Notes under the pieces: generated by a model
The model's input: only the letters and a program-made list of their open reading frames with translations
Database searches by the model: none
What the model was told of the DNA's origin: nothing
Part shown: in pieces, positions 23,044-35,173 of the stretch
How positions within the stretch are numbered: the stretch's first letter is position 1
How the letters are laid out: each line of letters opens with the position of its first letter
Translations under genes and position numbers: made by a program
NCBI GenBank assembly: GCA_963277665.1
Contig: OY728163.1
Coordinates: forward strand, 1,901,794,644-1,901,858,643
Direction: 5' to 3'
DNA length: 64,000 nt
Origin: Viscum album
Taxonomy: Eukaryota > Streptophyta > Magnoliopsida > Santalales > Viscaceae

Positions 23044-24945
23044 AGGGGTGAGGGGAACCTTTGGAAAAGCTAGAAATATTAATTTATAATAAATTAATAT
23101 TCGGTTTCTAATGGCTCCAAAGTTGACTATTCAAAGGTTAAGGTGGGGATGGGTCGAAAACAACTCAACCAATAGAATTTAGACAGGTTTGGGTACTTAT
23201 ATTAACCTTATCTTTAAGTATTAACTCTAAGTTAATTAGTTTCACTTTTACAATGTCTCTTTGTATTTTTATATAATATGGTTAATAAACTTACTATATA
23301 CATCCAAGCGACCCCCAAGTGGTCCATTAATGATGATCCTATCATGATATAAGTCTCTTGGCCGAACCTTAGACTTTTAAGAATTTAATATCAATTAATA
23401 ATATAATATTTGTTTTAAGAACTCTTTTATGTCAATTTTGACACTATTCAATAGTTGATTATTGTGAAACTCATAACAGATTGATTACTTAGAAAAAAGT
23501 CAATTAAATCAATCCTAATATATCATATTATCCTATAAAATTAGTTTAATTCATTAAAAGTTTCATATTATATTTATTTGGGTATTTATAATATCAATTA
23601 TTTTAATTTTTCACTATTATAGTAATTACTGCATCATCATTGTGTCATATATAAAATAAATTATTTAATGTCTAAAAATTATAAATAAAATATCATTATG
23701 TAGGAAATATTTTTATATTTCTAATGAATATTTATAATCTAAAATCCAACATATATAAATCTATGTAACAATTGTTGTTCTAAAAGATATATGCTTATGT
23801 CATTTTTGTATTCATTTTAACTTAATTAAAATAAAGTGTCATTATCACTTACAAGTGGATACATGGGGTCCCAAAATAGACCCAAAGATGCACATGGTCG
23901 ACCATGTATCAACCAATAGGGTTAAGACACGTTTTAGGGTAATTTCGTATTATTATAATATTATTTTTTAACCCTTATTTACCGGATTTACCCTTAACCA
24001 TGGTAAATAAAATATTTACCGCAGTAATTATTCAAAATGTCTAAAAATAAAAGTTACCTATTTACACAATTTGAACATCCTGATTCCAAATATGGAATCC
24101 ATTTTTCTAAATTCAAAACACAAAAGTGGCAGAAATTAATTTAAAATTAATTCCCGCTGTCAAAACAAAAAGCGTGTTTTTAAGAGATAATAACTATCAA
24201 AAGATTGACACTTGTTTATGTTCGGTTTAATTGTAAAATTATGTCCAATGACCAACATTATATTAAATGGTAAAAATATATTCTAAATATACTTTAAAAC
24301 CACTCAAATTCACAATTTATCACTATTAATTATTTTGATTGAAAAAGTTGTTTTTAATTAAAATTTAGTAATTTTCACTATTCATCAAAATATGAAAGTT
24401 ATCCGAAAAGTACCAAAATTTCACCTTAGGCTAAATTCGATATTACGAATCCAAAAATTAAGTCCATTTTGAAATATAAAATATATATAATTTCAAAAAT
24501 TAGGTATTACTATTCATAACGGCTAGTTTGATCGGTTGTGGTGTGTGTTAAAACTCGAAGTTGCGTACAACACACGCTACTGTTTTATTCAAAGGAAAGC
24601 GTACCGTGTAAGCTTGGGATGTTTCATTTTAAATTTTTTGATGTCCCCATTTAGTCAAAAAGTATAAAATATTGTATTTAAAAAGGTTTCACTATTAAAA
24701 GTTGATAAAAGTGTAATACTGAAAATGAATCTGTTCTTGCATTATGACTAAGAAACTCATAATATGGATTCTAAAATTATAAGGATTATATAAAGTTTAA
24801 AATTTAGTTAATAATATTCATAACCTCTTTTGAATGGCTTTTTCCTTTGGTAATTCATGGTGTGATTGAACTCGGTGTTGCGTGTAGTGCAATTTATTGA
24901 ATTATTTTGATGAAATAGCACACTATGAAATCTTGGGGTGTTACA

Positions 24946-24959
24946 TTCTCCCCTCCTTC
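24946..24959 (-). other. Polypurine tract, second copy
   Basis: GAAGGAGGGGAGAA on the minus strand directly before LTR 2, identical to the tract beside LTR 1. Confidence 0.85.
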
Positions 24960-25333
24960 AATAAATTGCGTCCTCGCAATTTGAAATTGTTCTTCGAAAA
25001 TAAAAGGTTCAAAATAGAAAATATATTTGTGGGAAAACCCACATCGGAAATTGGGTTACTAAAATTTAGTCTTAATATGAGGAAAAGAGAAATGAAAGGG
25101 TCACCACCAAATTATGATCTCGATTAGGAGAACATTGGTGGAATTTAGAGACATATAATTGGAGGAAAAATGTAAATATTTATAGGTATTGATTGAGGTC
25201 ATCAATCACAAACAAGTGTAAGATTGAGGTCCTTAAATTCATCAATCTATGATGATTTGAAATACCATCGGTTCAACAAAACATAGAATATTAGGATAAC
25301 ACATTTTTGACGTTTCAAAATATCTTAGTTGAA

Positions 25334-25376
25334 ATTCCACATCGAAAAATGAATTAATGATGACTCTATTTAAAAT
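25334..25376 (+). promoter_or_regulatory. USE-like plus TATA-like pair, second copy (one mismatch)
   Basis: Equivalent to 18682-18724, but the USE reads ATTCCACATCG with one C-to-T change. The AACCCACATCG site is also repeated at 25036-25046. Confidence 0.25.
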
Positions 25377-25816
25377 AAAAAGTCGAAAGTATGAAGATTA
25401 CCGAAAATAACACATACTAGGGTTCCATGTAGGAAAATATGGATATGGAGGAGAAATCTAACCATCAATTATCTGATGGAGAGTGGTAGAGAACATGGCT
25501 ATGAAAAGGCCAACAATCCCAAAGCCATAAATTAGTGATGATTTAAGGTACCATATAGGAAAACATTTTTGTTCTATGTTCCTTTTATTAATGTTGAGGA
25601 ATTTATTTATGAGATTGGATAAGATCATAAGGAGATATACTTACTTTATAATTATAGTTTTATCCTTTAATAAATTTCTACCACAAACTCATCTTTCACT
25701 CTAAAAGATAATAGAATGTAAAAAATTCTATTTACACTATTCGTATAGGGTTCCAAAATAAACGAATTTATAATTCATCTACCAGATCTTTTAAAAAAAA
25801 CTACATTATTTAATCC

Positions 25817-25942
25817 AGGACATCTCTTGGGCCAGTGGTAGGTGATACACCCTTGTCGCCCTTCGGTTGCGGGTTCAAGTCTCGCAGCCTTGCCGGACGC
25901 GACGGGTTGCCGCCCGACCTCCGGGTTGTCCTTTTATGGCAA
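25817..25942 (+). mobile_element. tRNA-like SINE segment within internal region 2
   Basis: Near-identical to the segment at 19165-19290, with the same A-box-like and B-box-like sequences. It was carried along by the tandem duplication rather than inserted separately. Confidence 0.6.
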
Positions 25943-26487
25943 TCCAAAATAATCCAAACTAGAACTATCCAAAATACTTCTGTCCAAACTCATAGTCCAA
26001 CATTTATAAGTAAGGTAAGCATAATGTAGATTCTTTTTACCCCGTAATAGCATATGAATACCTTCATCATGTATTCTTTTAATACACTGAAACATCCTGA
26101 ATTACCATATTCTTTATTGATTACATTCATGCTCCCTTATTCCATATAGAATGCTGGATATACTTCATTAATCCAAAAATGTTTTAAACCCCAACAATGA
26201 TGGAATATACAAATCATTAATCAGTTCCAAGGTAGTCAAGAATATCAAATATAATTTATCCAAAACAATCATGTATTATTCCAAAATCACTACCTCGGTA
26301 TCAGAACTATATTATGGTTTATCATTCTCTCAACCATTTATTCTGCTATTGAGTCACTTTTCTTTGTTCCACAAAATCTCAAGTCCTTAATGAAATAGTA
26401 CTGTAGTACAATCCTTACATACTCCATAATTATTATAACATGTAAATTGTTGATACACACTCAATTGACATAATCAACATAAGAACT

Positions 26488-27006
26488 CTAATCATTCCTC
26501 TTCATCTGTGGTAGTATCATAACTTGATTATTATCCAATAACATCATTTGCGGCATAGTTTGATGACTGGGACATAGGTTCGCGTAGTGTCCAAACTCCT
26601 TGCAAATGAAGCATTGTACATTTGAAACCATTTTCTTACCCTTGCAGTCACGTACTTTGTGCCCTCTTTCTCCACACTTATAACAAACTCCCATTCCTTT
26701 CAGGCAAGTTCCAGGGTGTTTCTTTCCATAGTTACCACATATGGGAAAATTCTTCTTTTCCCTCTTCCCTTTATCCATCTTTCTATCTTCCATCCTTTTC
26801 TTCTCTTGCTTCCCTTCAAATCCATAGGACTCAGTAAAATCTTTACTTATCTTATCAACACATGATATTATTTCTTCATATAATGATAATACATGGGAGA
26901 CTATTTCTCTTATAAATTCTGGCTTAAGACCATGAAAGATATGATCCTTCTTTCTCTTTGGATCATGTGCATTGCTGGAGTTCTCATTCCTTCTACTGGG
27001 CGCCAT
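26488..27006 (-). CDS. Short Gag, second copy, first zinc knuckle damaged
   Basis: 172 residues from the ATG at 27006, with the same layout as the copy at 19836-20354. Four residues differ: Glu to Asp in the basic linker, Cys to Tyr in knuckle 1 (CGNYGKKHPGTC), Arg to Gly in the same knuckle, and Lys to Arg in knuckle 2 (CGERGHKVRDC). The Tyr replaces a zinc ligand, so knuckle 1 should not fold normally; knuckles 2 and 3 keep all ligands. The frame remains open, so the protein may be partly functional. Confidence 0.82.
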   Translation of the reverse strand: MAPSRRNENSSNAHDPKRKKDHIFHGLKPEFIREIVSHVLSLYEEIISCVDKISKDFTESYGFEGKQEKKRMEDRKMDKGKREKKNFPICGNYGKKHPGTCLKGMGVCYKCGERGHKVRDCKGKKMVSNVQCFICKEFGHYANLCPSHQTMPQMMLLDNNQVMILPQMKRND

Positions 27007-27200
27007 TTCTAAACAATGGCATACACTAGATCAGTTTATGAATCAAAATACATAATCCCATACTTATAAAACACTTAACATAAATTGAACTATTTATGGA
27101 TATAATCCATAATCATAAGAATGTTTCCTTTGAGGACGTATATACTCATAAACCCTTCATAATGATTTGTAAAGAAAATGAGAGTTATCCTAAGCATATC

Positions 27201-27357
27201 CCCCGGGAGTGTCGTAACCAAGAGTGCAGCAAGGCCCGTTGTCGTGCACTAGTTCCCGTTCGAGTCTAGCTCAAAGCGGTGTTTTCGGGTTTTACCCCTA
27301 GGTACATCTGTGCCAGAGCCGCCTCTACCTGCTCGTATCCAGACAGGGATGTATTGC
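27201..27357 (-). other. GC-rich leader between primer site and gag, copy 2
   Basis: Second copy of the island at 20549-20705, nearly unchanged, in the same position relative to primer site and gag. Confidence 0.4.
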
Positions 27358-27493
27358 TTAGAAAACTCACAAAATCTCTACAATACCAAAATTCTAGGAA
27401 GTTCTTCTATACTAATCCTCAAAGTTCATCTTAGGTTTATGTGCTCTAATCAGAGTTTATCTAAATCTAGCTTCCAAGGTTTGTACTAAACTT

Positions 27494-27505
27494 CCTCTGA
27501 TACCA
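27494..27505 (-). other. Primer binding site, second copy
   Basis: TGGTATCAGAGG on the minus strand, two bases inside LTR 3; identical to the first copy. Confidence 0.9.
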
Positions 27506-29103
27506 ACTGTAACGCCCCGACCCCAGTTGCCCAGAGTCGGTGCATTAATTACATAACATTGGCATGATCACAAGAAAGATCAAATCTCGAAAGACCGATT
27601 GGTTTAGTAGCCTTGGAAACACTAGATATATTCATAAGTTTTAAATTACATCATAAAATGAAAAACTACTACAACAACATAAAGTTTCCACAGTCCACAC
27701 TATAATCCCCTCATAATATCCCTGTAGGTCATTCATAACTTACATCTTCACTTCCTGGGAAAAATAAAACATAGAAAAGGGGTGAGCTCAAATGCCCAGT
27801 AAGGATAACAATATGGCGGAAACTTTCATAAATAAGAATAAACATTTAAGGCAATGCATTACTAAAACAAAAGCCTTTTAAACTTGAACTTCAACATAGT
27901 ATGGCAAAAGTAAAAATGAAATAATTCCATTTACTTATTCACATGGATATCCTACTAATCGAATAATCACATGCAAAAATTAATAACCACTTTCATAATG
28001 TTGGAATGCATAATGCCAGACTATCATAACCACATAGTCAAGGCCTCGTGCCAAGACTACAAATAAGATTTTTTCAAGGCCTTGTGCCAAGACACTAGTT
28101 TGTCTCATGAGACCTAACGATGCATCGAGGAGCTATAGCGGGCTCCACTCGTCACTTATTAAGTCCAATGCATTCCCATATGAAAAGGTTTAAACATAAC
28201 ATAAACATTCGTATTAAAACTAGCATACGAAATGTCAATAATTTCACCATAAACTATGAATGGTATAAAAATAGCACATCCATAGTCAAACATATCACAA
28301 AACCTTCAATACAATATAGAAGTTTTGTATCATAATAAATCAACTTCAAATAATCTTAAAATCCATCAAAGGATGTTGACATAGATGAAATCAAAATTCT
28401 TTTTAAAGAAATATCTCCTTTTATTTTGAAATCATTTAAGATCCATATAAAAGAAAACATTTTCTTTGAAAATATTCTTATAAGCTTGTAAGGGAAGCTT
28501 TGACGATTTTATAACGGCGGAAAATAACCGCACCCTCCATATAAGTTAAAAAAAATTCTTATCTTAATTATGTCGAAAAGGTTAAAAAGCACCTTGTTTG
28601 GAAAACGACGGAAAGATTCCCTTATAAGCCTCTTATAAAAAGTCAAACAAGGGTATAAATGACTTTAACCCATATTCTTTTAAATATTAAAAATGTTTTG
28701 AAATACATTTTTAAGAAACATGGATGTGGATGATAACGAGATCCCAGTAGATTATTACGTATAAACAACCTCGGATAATGAAGAGATTGTGAAATAACCC
28801 TTACCTTGTACTTTTCCTTGGTTGGGGTAGGTTAACCTCCTGTATAATGGTGAAATAATTGTTATTAAATTATACAAGAATCATATATATTAATATGATA
28901 TCATATATGATCTTTTAATATTGATTTGTTAATAATATCTTAGAATTATCGTCGTTTCGGGAGTTAACTTACTCATTTTATTTTATATGTTTTGTTACAT
29001 AAGCCATGGTTGTTGTATCTTATTCATATCCAGAATGATATCTAGTCCTTAAACATCATTTTTAAATCATCAAATGATAATTATACTTGAATGGATACGA
29101 TGG

Positions 29104-29362
29104 AGAATGAATCTCATCGCGTTCGTGGAGACGGTAGTCCGTACGTACGCACGAGCGACAATATCATTCTTTTGATATTAAAATAATATATAAATGGATG
29201 GTATATCATATATACAGAATCATTAACATGTTATATTTATTATTTACATGAGTTACAAATCATTATTATACCCATCCAAATAATATTATATTGAATAACA
29301 ATTACACCACGACGTGGAGACGGTAAGCCGTACGTACGCACGTATGGTGACATGTTATTCAA
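29104..29362 (-). promoter_or_regulatory. Two stem-loops with conserved motif, LTR 3
   Basis: Motif copies at 29124-29153 and 29313-29342, unchanged from LTR 1 and LTR 2, with the same inverted arms. In this 5' LTR they would lie in the leader of a full-length transcript. Confidence 0.6.
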
Positions 29363-29683
29363 AGGGTGGATAGAATACTGAATATGGTTGTACCATATTT
29401 ATAATAACATCAAAGTATATGTGAGATACTGGAGTTATTATTTTAGAATGGTAAGAACAAAGGAAGAAGAAGTGGAAGAAGAAATGAACTTAGAAAAGGG
29501 TGGTGAAATCATTACCTCTTCTTCGGGTTCTTCCTTTTGATTTGATCAAAAGGGCTCCATAGGTTGGATTTATGATCAAACTAAGGCCTCTAGGTTGTAT
29601 TTAGGGATGTTGGGAGAGTATTTGGGCAGAGTTTGGCCGAACCAAAAGGCTTTAGAGGTGTGAAGAAATGAGAAGGAGGAGTG

Positions 29684-29695
29684 CCCTTTTATAAG
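29684..29695 (-). promoter_or_regulatory. LTR 3 TATA box
   Basis: CTTATAAAAGGG on the minus strand; as the outermost 5' LTR this is the likeliest promoter for the whole tandem. Confidence 0.65.
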
Positions 29696-31597
29696 AGGGG
29701 TGAGGGGCACCTTTGGAAAAGCTAGAAATATTAATTTATAATAAATTAATATTCGGTTTCTAATGGATCCAAAGTTGACTATTCCAAGGTTAAGGTGGGG
29801 ATGGGTCGAAAACAACTCAACCAATATAATTTAGACAGGTTTGGGTACTTATATTAACCTTATCTTTAAGTATTAACTCTAAGTTAATTAGTTTCACTTT
29901 TACAATGTCTCTTTGTATTTTTATATAATATGGTTAATAAACTTACTATATACATCCAAGCGACCCCCAAGTGGTCCATTAATAATGATCCTATCATGAT
30001 ATAAGTCTCTTGTCCGAACCTTAGACTTTTAAGAATTTAATATCAATTAATAATATAATATTTGTTTTAAGAACTCTTTTATGTCAATTTTGACACTATT
30101 CAATAGTTGATTATTGTGAAACTCATAACAGATTGATTACTTCGAAAAAAGTCAATTAAATCAATCCTAATATATCATATTATCCTATAAAATTAGTTTA
30201 ATTCATTAAAAGTTTCATATTATATTTATTTGGGTATTTATAATATCAATCATTTTAATTTTTCACTATTATAGTAATTACTGCATCATCATTGTGTCAT
30301 ATATAAAATAAATTATTTAATGTCTAAAAATTATAAATAAACTATCATTATGTAGGAAATCTTTTTATATTTCTAATGAATATTTATAATCTAAAATCCA
30401 ACATATATAACCCTATGTAACAATTGTTGTTCTAAAAGATATATGCTTATGTCATTTTTGTATTCATTTTAACTTAATTAAAATAAAGTGTCATTATCAC
30501 TTACAAGTGGATACATGGGGTCCCAAAATAGACCCAAAGATGCCCATGGTCGACCATGTATCAACCAATAGGGTTAAGACACGTTTTAGGGTAATTTCGT
30601 ATTATTATAATATTATTTTTTAACCCTTATTTACCGGATTTACCCTTAACCATGGTAAATAAAATATTTACCGCAGTAATTATTCAAAATGTCTAAAAAT
30701 AAAAGTTACCTATTTACACAATTTGAACATCCTGATTCCAAATATGGAATCCATTTTTCTAAATTCAAAACACAGAAGTGGCAGAAATTAATTTAAAATT
30801 AATTCCCGCTGTCAAAACAAAAAACGTGTTTTTAAGAGATAATAACTATCAAAAGATTGACACTTGTTTATGTTCGGTTTAATTGTAAAATTATGTCCAA
30901 TGACCAACATTATATTAAATGGTAAAAATATATTCTAAATATACTTTAAAACCACTCAAATTCACAATTTATCACTATTAATTATTTTGATTAAAAAAGT
31001 TGTTTTTAATTAAAATTTAGTAATTTTCACTATTCATCAAAATATGAAAGTTATCCGAAAAGTACCAAAATTTCACCTTAGGCTAAATTCGATATTACGA
31101 ATCCAAAAATGAAGTCCATTTTGAAATATAAAATATATATAATTTCAAAAATTAGGTATTACTATTCATAACGGCTAGTTTGATCGGTTGTGGTGTGTGT
31201 TAAAACTCGAAGTTGCGTACAACACACGCTACTGTTTTATTCAAAGGAAAGCGTACCGTGTAAGCTTGGGATGTTTCATTTTAAATTTTTTGATGTCCCC
31301 ATTTAGTCAAAAAGTATAAAATATTGTATTTAAAAAGGTTTCACTATTAAAAGTTGATAAAAGTGTAATACTGAAAATGAATCTGTTCTTGCATTATGAC
31401 TAAGAAACTCATAATATGGATTCTAAAATTATAAGGATTATATAAAGTTTAAAATTTAGTTAATAATATTCATAACCTCTTTTGAATGGCTTTTTCCTTT
31501 GGTAATTCATGGTGTGATTGAACTCGGTGTTGCGTGTAGTGCAAGTTATTGAATTATTTTGATGAAATAACACACTATGAAATCTTGGGGTGTTACA

Positions 31598-31602
31598 AGT
31601 AT
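31598..31602 (+). repeat. Target site duplication AGTAT, right copy
   Basis: Matches 14198-14202 exactly and follows the final TGTTACA of LTR 3. Confidence 0.88.
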
Positions 31603-34600
31603 TACTCTTTAGGTGAATATTTTTGTTCCTACAATGGGTGTTTCTGTTTAAGTATCTCGTTGCCTCTACCCTTATCTATCCTTATATTCCACTTCAGCTC
31701 TCTAGGTCGGATTAGGATCAACAGACACACTATTATTTTCAGTTATTCGGTTCAGGAGTAGTGGGGTTTTCATGTTCTTTTTTGCATGTTATTTCTTGTC
31801 CTTTGAGGATGGTTTCAACTCTACTATGATTCCCCTATTTGGAGACCTACTCCAAATTATTCTATTACCTATCCTCAAGTCCTTACTCTCTTCTCTGATT
31901 TGGATCGGGTGCGGTGGTTCCTTTTATGTTTTGGGATGTGGGATGTTGCAGCTGATGGTGGTCTCAGTGCTGTTTGTTTCGGTCAATTTATTCGTCTAAG
32001 GTGGTGGTTCTTTCTCAGTGGATTTTATGATCTCTAACTGACTCTGTCATCTGTTTTGGAATTTATACGTTAATAGTGATAGTGATGGTGATTTCGTCTA
32101 TGATTTTTCATGTAAGGACAGTAATAATAATATTTTTTTTCCTTTCTATGTTGATTTTTTATAGTGTGCTTAGATGGTCGATGAGGGTGACTGATGATGG
32201 TGTTAGTTTTTCATTGATGGGAGATGTGTTGGGTCATTCTTTGGTGGTGAAAATCCAATGGTGATGGACGATGATGACAAAGAGTTTTTTTCTTCATGAT
32301 GATGGCATATGGTTCACGAAGTGACCGGTTAATGTGGCGCCTCATGGTTCGGACCCCCTCAGTGTTTGTGTTGTTTTTCTAATTTAAAATCTTGGTTTTT
32401 GTTTAGTGATTGATTCGGTTAAATAATGATTCATGGACACTTCTTGAATGTGGTGGTCTGATTTTATTTTGATTTTTCAATTCAGAGTTACATGGATGTA
32501 GGGGTTCTTTTAGTTAGTAATTAATTTTTTAAATTGGTTTTGTGTTTTGAGGATCATGAATGTATGTTTGATTGTGGTCTTTTTAAATTTTGAATTTTGA
32601 AGAAATCAGTCTCTTTTTGAGGGTTATCTCTAGATAATCTATCATAATATGAAGAATTCACCCTTTCATAGCCATACATATTTGGATGTTTTAGAGGCTA
32701 ATAGAATTTCCATCAGTACCAGGCTTGTGCCACTCATCACGGGATAGCTAGTTGAGTTTCCATGTGAAGTTTGAGTCTTGACAAATCAAACTAGAAATTG
32801 GGGAGAGGAAATTCATATTTTCTTGTTCTAGTATGACTTATTTAAATTTTTTTATTCAAATTAAATTCTTAGGGATCACACATAGACTTTAAAAGTGTAA
32901 TTTTTAAAATATAAAAAAAATAGATTTGGAGAACTAATAATTGTTAAGAAATGGTCAATAATATGTTATATGTAAATAATATATGATAATTATTATATAA
33001 TATATTTATTTTAAATATATATTTATGATAATTTATTATTAAACACATATAACAGAATTTGGTTCTAGGTAAAAAAGTTTTTTAAGTCAATTTTCATTCA
33101 TTAGTTTATACAGCTACTTCATTTTCAATGTAATGTCATTATTATATGTGAAATGACCTCTAACTATATTATGTAAAATTTCCACTTGTTTTCAAAGATT
33201 TACATTTTTTGAAATAATGAAATCATTGATAAATTATCATGTTAATGATATGATCATTGTATGGGGTTACTTCACATGAAAATCATTATTATAAATAGTT
33301 TGTGATTAAGTATACACTGGGAAAATTGTTTTATAATTCTATGTTAAACCTAATGTATTTATATTAAATCTAATTATTTCTATATAATATAATCTTACCT
33401 TTATTTTATTCACTTATGTACTTAGTATACAAAAATATTTTATTTAATAAAAAATAATATTATTTTCTTTTAAGTTTGAATTATTTTCTTCCCTCTTCAT
33501 ATATTTCTTATAATGTTTTTAATAATTTTGTTAGTTTTATAAAATGATTTTTGGGAGTTTTTTAAATTTTTAAATTTATATAATAATATTTCAAAGGAAT
33601 CATCTTTTAATTTACCAAATTATGTTTTTATGGATTTTTATTGAAAATGTGAATGATGAATTTATTTTAATGTACTCAAAATGTAATAAATTTCCCTCCA
33701 TCATGAATTCTCAATAATTTAAAAAATACATTACAATTTTTCATTAATAAAATCAATGAAATTTTTTTCCCTTATATTCCATAAAAGTTTAGTTTTCAAA
33801 AATGATTTTCAATGAGAAAAAGTTGTTTTTCTCAAGAATGTATTTAATTATCTTTTTATGGTATTTCTAATCGTCATTAAAAACAATATTTTATGTTAAT
33901 TGTTCTCCAATGGGTATATTTTTTAATTACACCATCATTATTCATTTTATAGAGGATTTATTATCACCATAACTGAGGAATGTATTGACATTATATATTA
34001 TAATTCTCCAAATAGGGACAATTTTTTATTATTAAATAATGTTAATTATGTTTTTTATTCATTAATATAATTATTGAATTGGAATTATTAGGTTTCAGGT
34101 CATACCCATAATTACATACCCCATAATGAATCAATAGATCTAATGTGACAAAACAATTTGGTTTTTTTGGTTATGTTCATACCCATTTGTGTAGATGTAT
34201 TGGCATGACGCATCAATGATTAGTTTAAGATGTTGGCCATTTTGTGTTTCATCATTATAAAATTAGTTATTGAAGCCCATGTGATTATTGGAATAGTTAT
34301 TATATATGTGGTTATGATTCAAGATCATGCAGTTATTTATAATCCATTATTTGATCATCTTTTATTCTTGTTTTGTTATTATTCTATTATTTATTCATTT
34401 GTAGTTTTTATTGAATTATTACTCTAAGAAATATTCTAAGATCAACCTATTAAAATGTTTCTATTCACTAAGATACTCCTATGGGTACTATGAGTAATAT
34501 TCATGTAAATTATATAGATATTATAAATGTATTCTCAAAGAAACAACTACATTGATTTTTTATAAAACTAATGTGTGTTTAAATTACCTATCTAGTTTAC

Positions 34601-35170
34601 CATGAATATTAAAAATTATATCTTTTGGGATGTGGTCACTTTTATCTAGTGAAAGTAATATAATGTATCTATTGGTTCTTAGTGACTTGGGTAAGATTCA
34701 TTACATTAAAAGTAATTGAAATTGGTAAAATTCATTTAGGTCCCATATTTTTCAGAAATTATAGAAAATTCCTCTAAATATGGTACTTTGGGGATGTTAG
34801 TAGTACTATAATAATTTTTAAAAAATATGGTACCATATTTATCAGTAGATATGTAATCCATCACTAGGTTTAAGAATATATTTTCTATAGATTTAAAAAC
34901 ATGATCAAAACTGGAACTACCATTGTGGATTTTTTTTACAGTGAAATAAAAATATGCAAAATAACTAAAAACAGATAAGATGGAAATAGTTGTTAAAAAC
35001 CTTTATAGATGCATATTTTCTTATAGATGAACATAAAATATAAATTATCGACTTTAGTATTTACATTTATCAAATTATTTGTGTTACATAACCAATTAGT
35101 AAAATGATAAATCATTTAAAAAAAATATTCAATGGTATCAAAAATATATTTAATAAAAAATCAAATTAAT
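31603..35170. other. Gene-free stretch; first kilobase T- and G-rich
   Basis: 31603-32800 is T/G-rich on the plus strand and continues the pyrimidine-rich leader at 14009-14197 across the retroelement insertion. Short open frames here (31772-31999, 32076-32264) are hydrophobic because of the T bias and resemble nothing I know. 32800-35170 is plain AT-rich DNA with no feature visible. Confidence 0.5.
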
Positions 35171-35173
35171 AGT
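35171..35173 (+). repeat. Target site duplication AGT, left copy
   Basis: AGT flanks the mini-CACTA element on both sides (also 35991-35993); 3 bp is the expected length for CACTA elements. Confidence 0.75.

Larger units (their letters stand above)
20856..24945 (-). repeat. LTR 2 (shared central LTR), 4090 bp
   Basis: It serves as 5' LTR for internal region 1 and 3' LTR for internal region 2, with no target duplication at its borders. It agrees with LTR 3 against LTR 1 at most variable sites. In its last 60 bp it agrees with LTR 1 instead: T at 24893 and G at 24918, where LTR 3 has G at 31545 and A at 31570. A chimeric LTR of this kind is expected after unequal crossing over. Confidence 0.92.
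14203..31597 (-). mobile_element. Gag-only LTR retrotransposon in a 3-LTR/2-internal tandem
   Basis: Order: LTR 14203-18293, internal 18294-20855, LTR 20856-24945, internal 24946-27507, LTR 27508-31597. The repeat period is 6652-6653 bp. LTRs begin TGTAAC and end GTTACA. The primer site and polypurine tract next to the LTRs show the element reads on the minus strand. A single AGTAT duplication flanks the whole 17.4 kb, so this is one insertion later expanded, not three. Internal regions hold a short zinc-knuckle Gag and no protease, reverse transcriptase or integrase, matching the TR-GAG/LARD class of non-autonomous elements. An autonomous relative would have to supply enzymes. Small differences scattered among the copies argue against a simple assembly duplication. 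Confidence 0.9.
27508..31597 (-). repeat. LTR 3 (5' LTR of the tandem), 4090 bp
   Basis: TGTAAC...TGTTACA ends, followed by the right AGTAT duplication. It is the outermost 5' LTR for the minus-strand reading direction. It is very similar to LTR 2, except for private changes near its U3 end (31545, 31570) and a few others. Confidence 0.92.
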
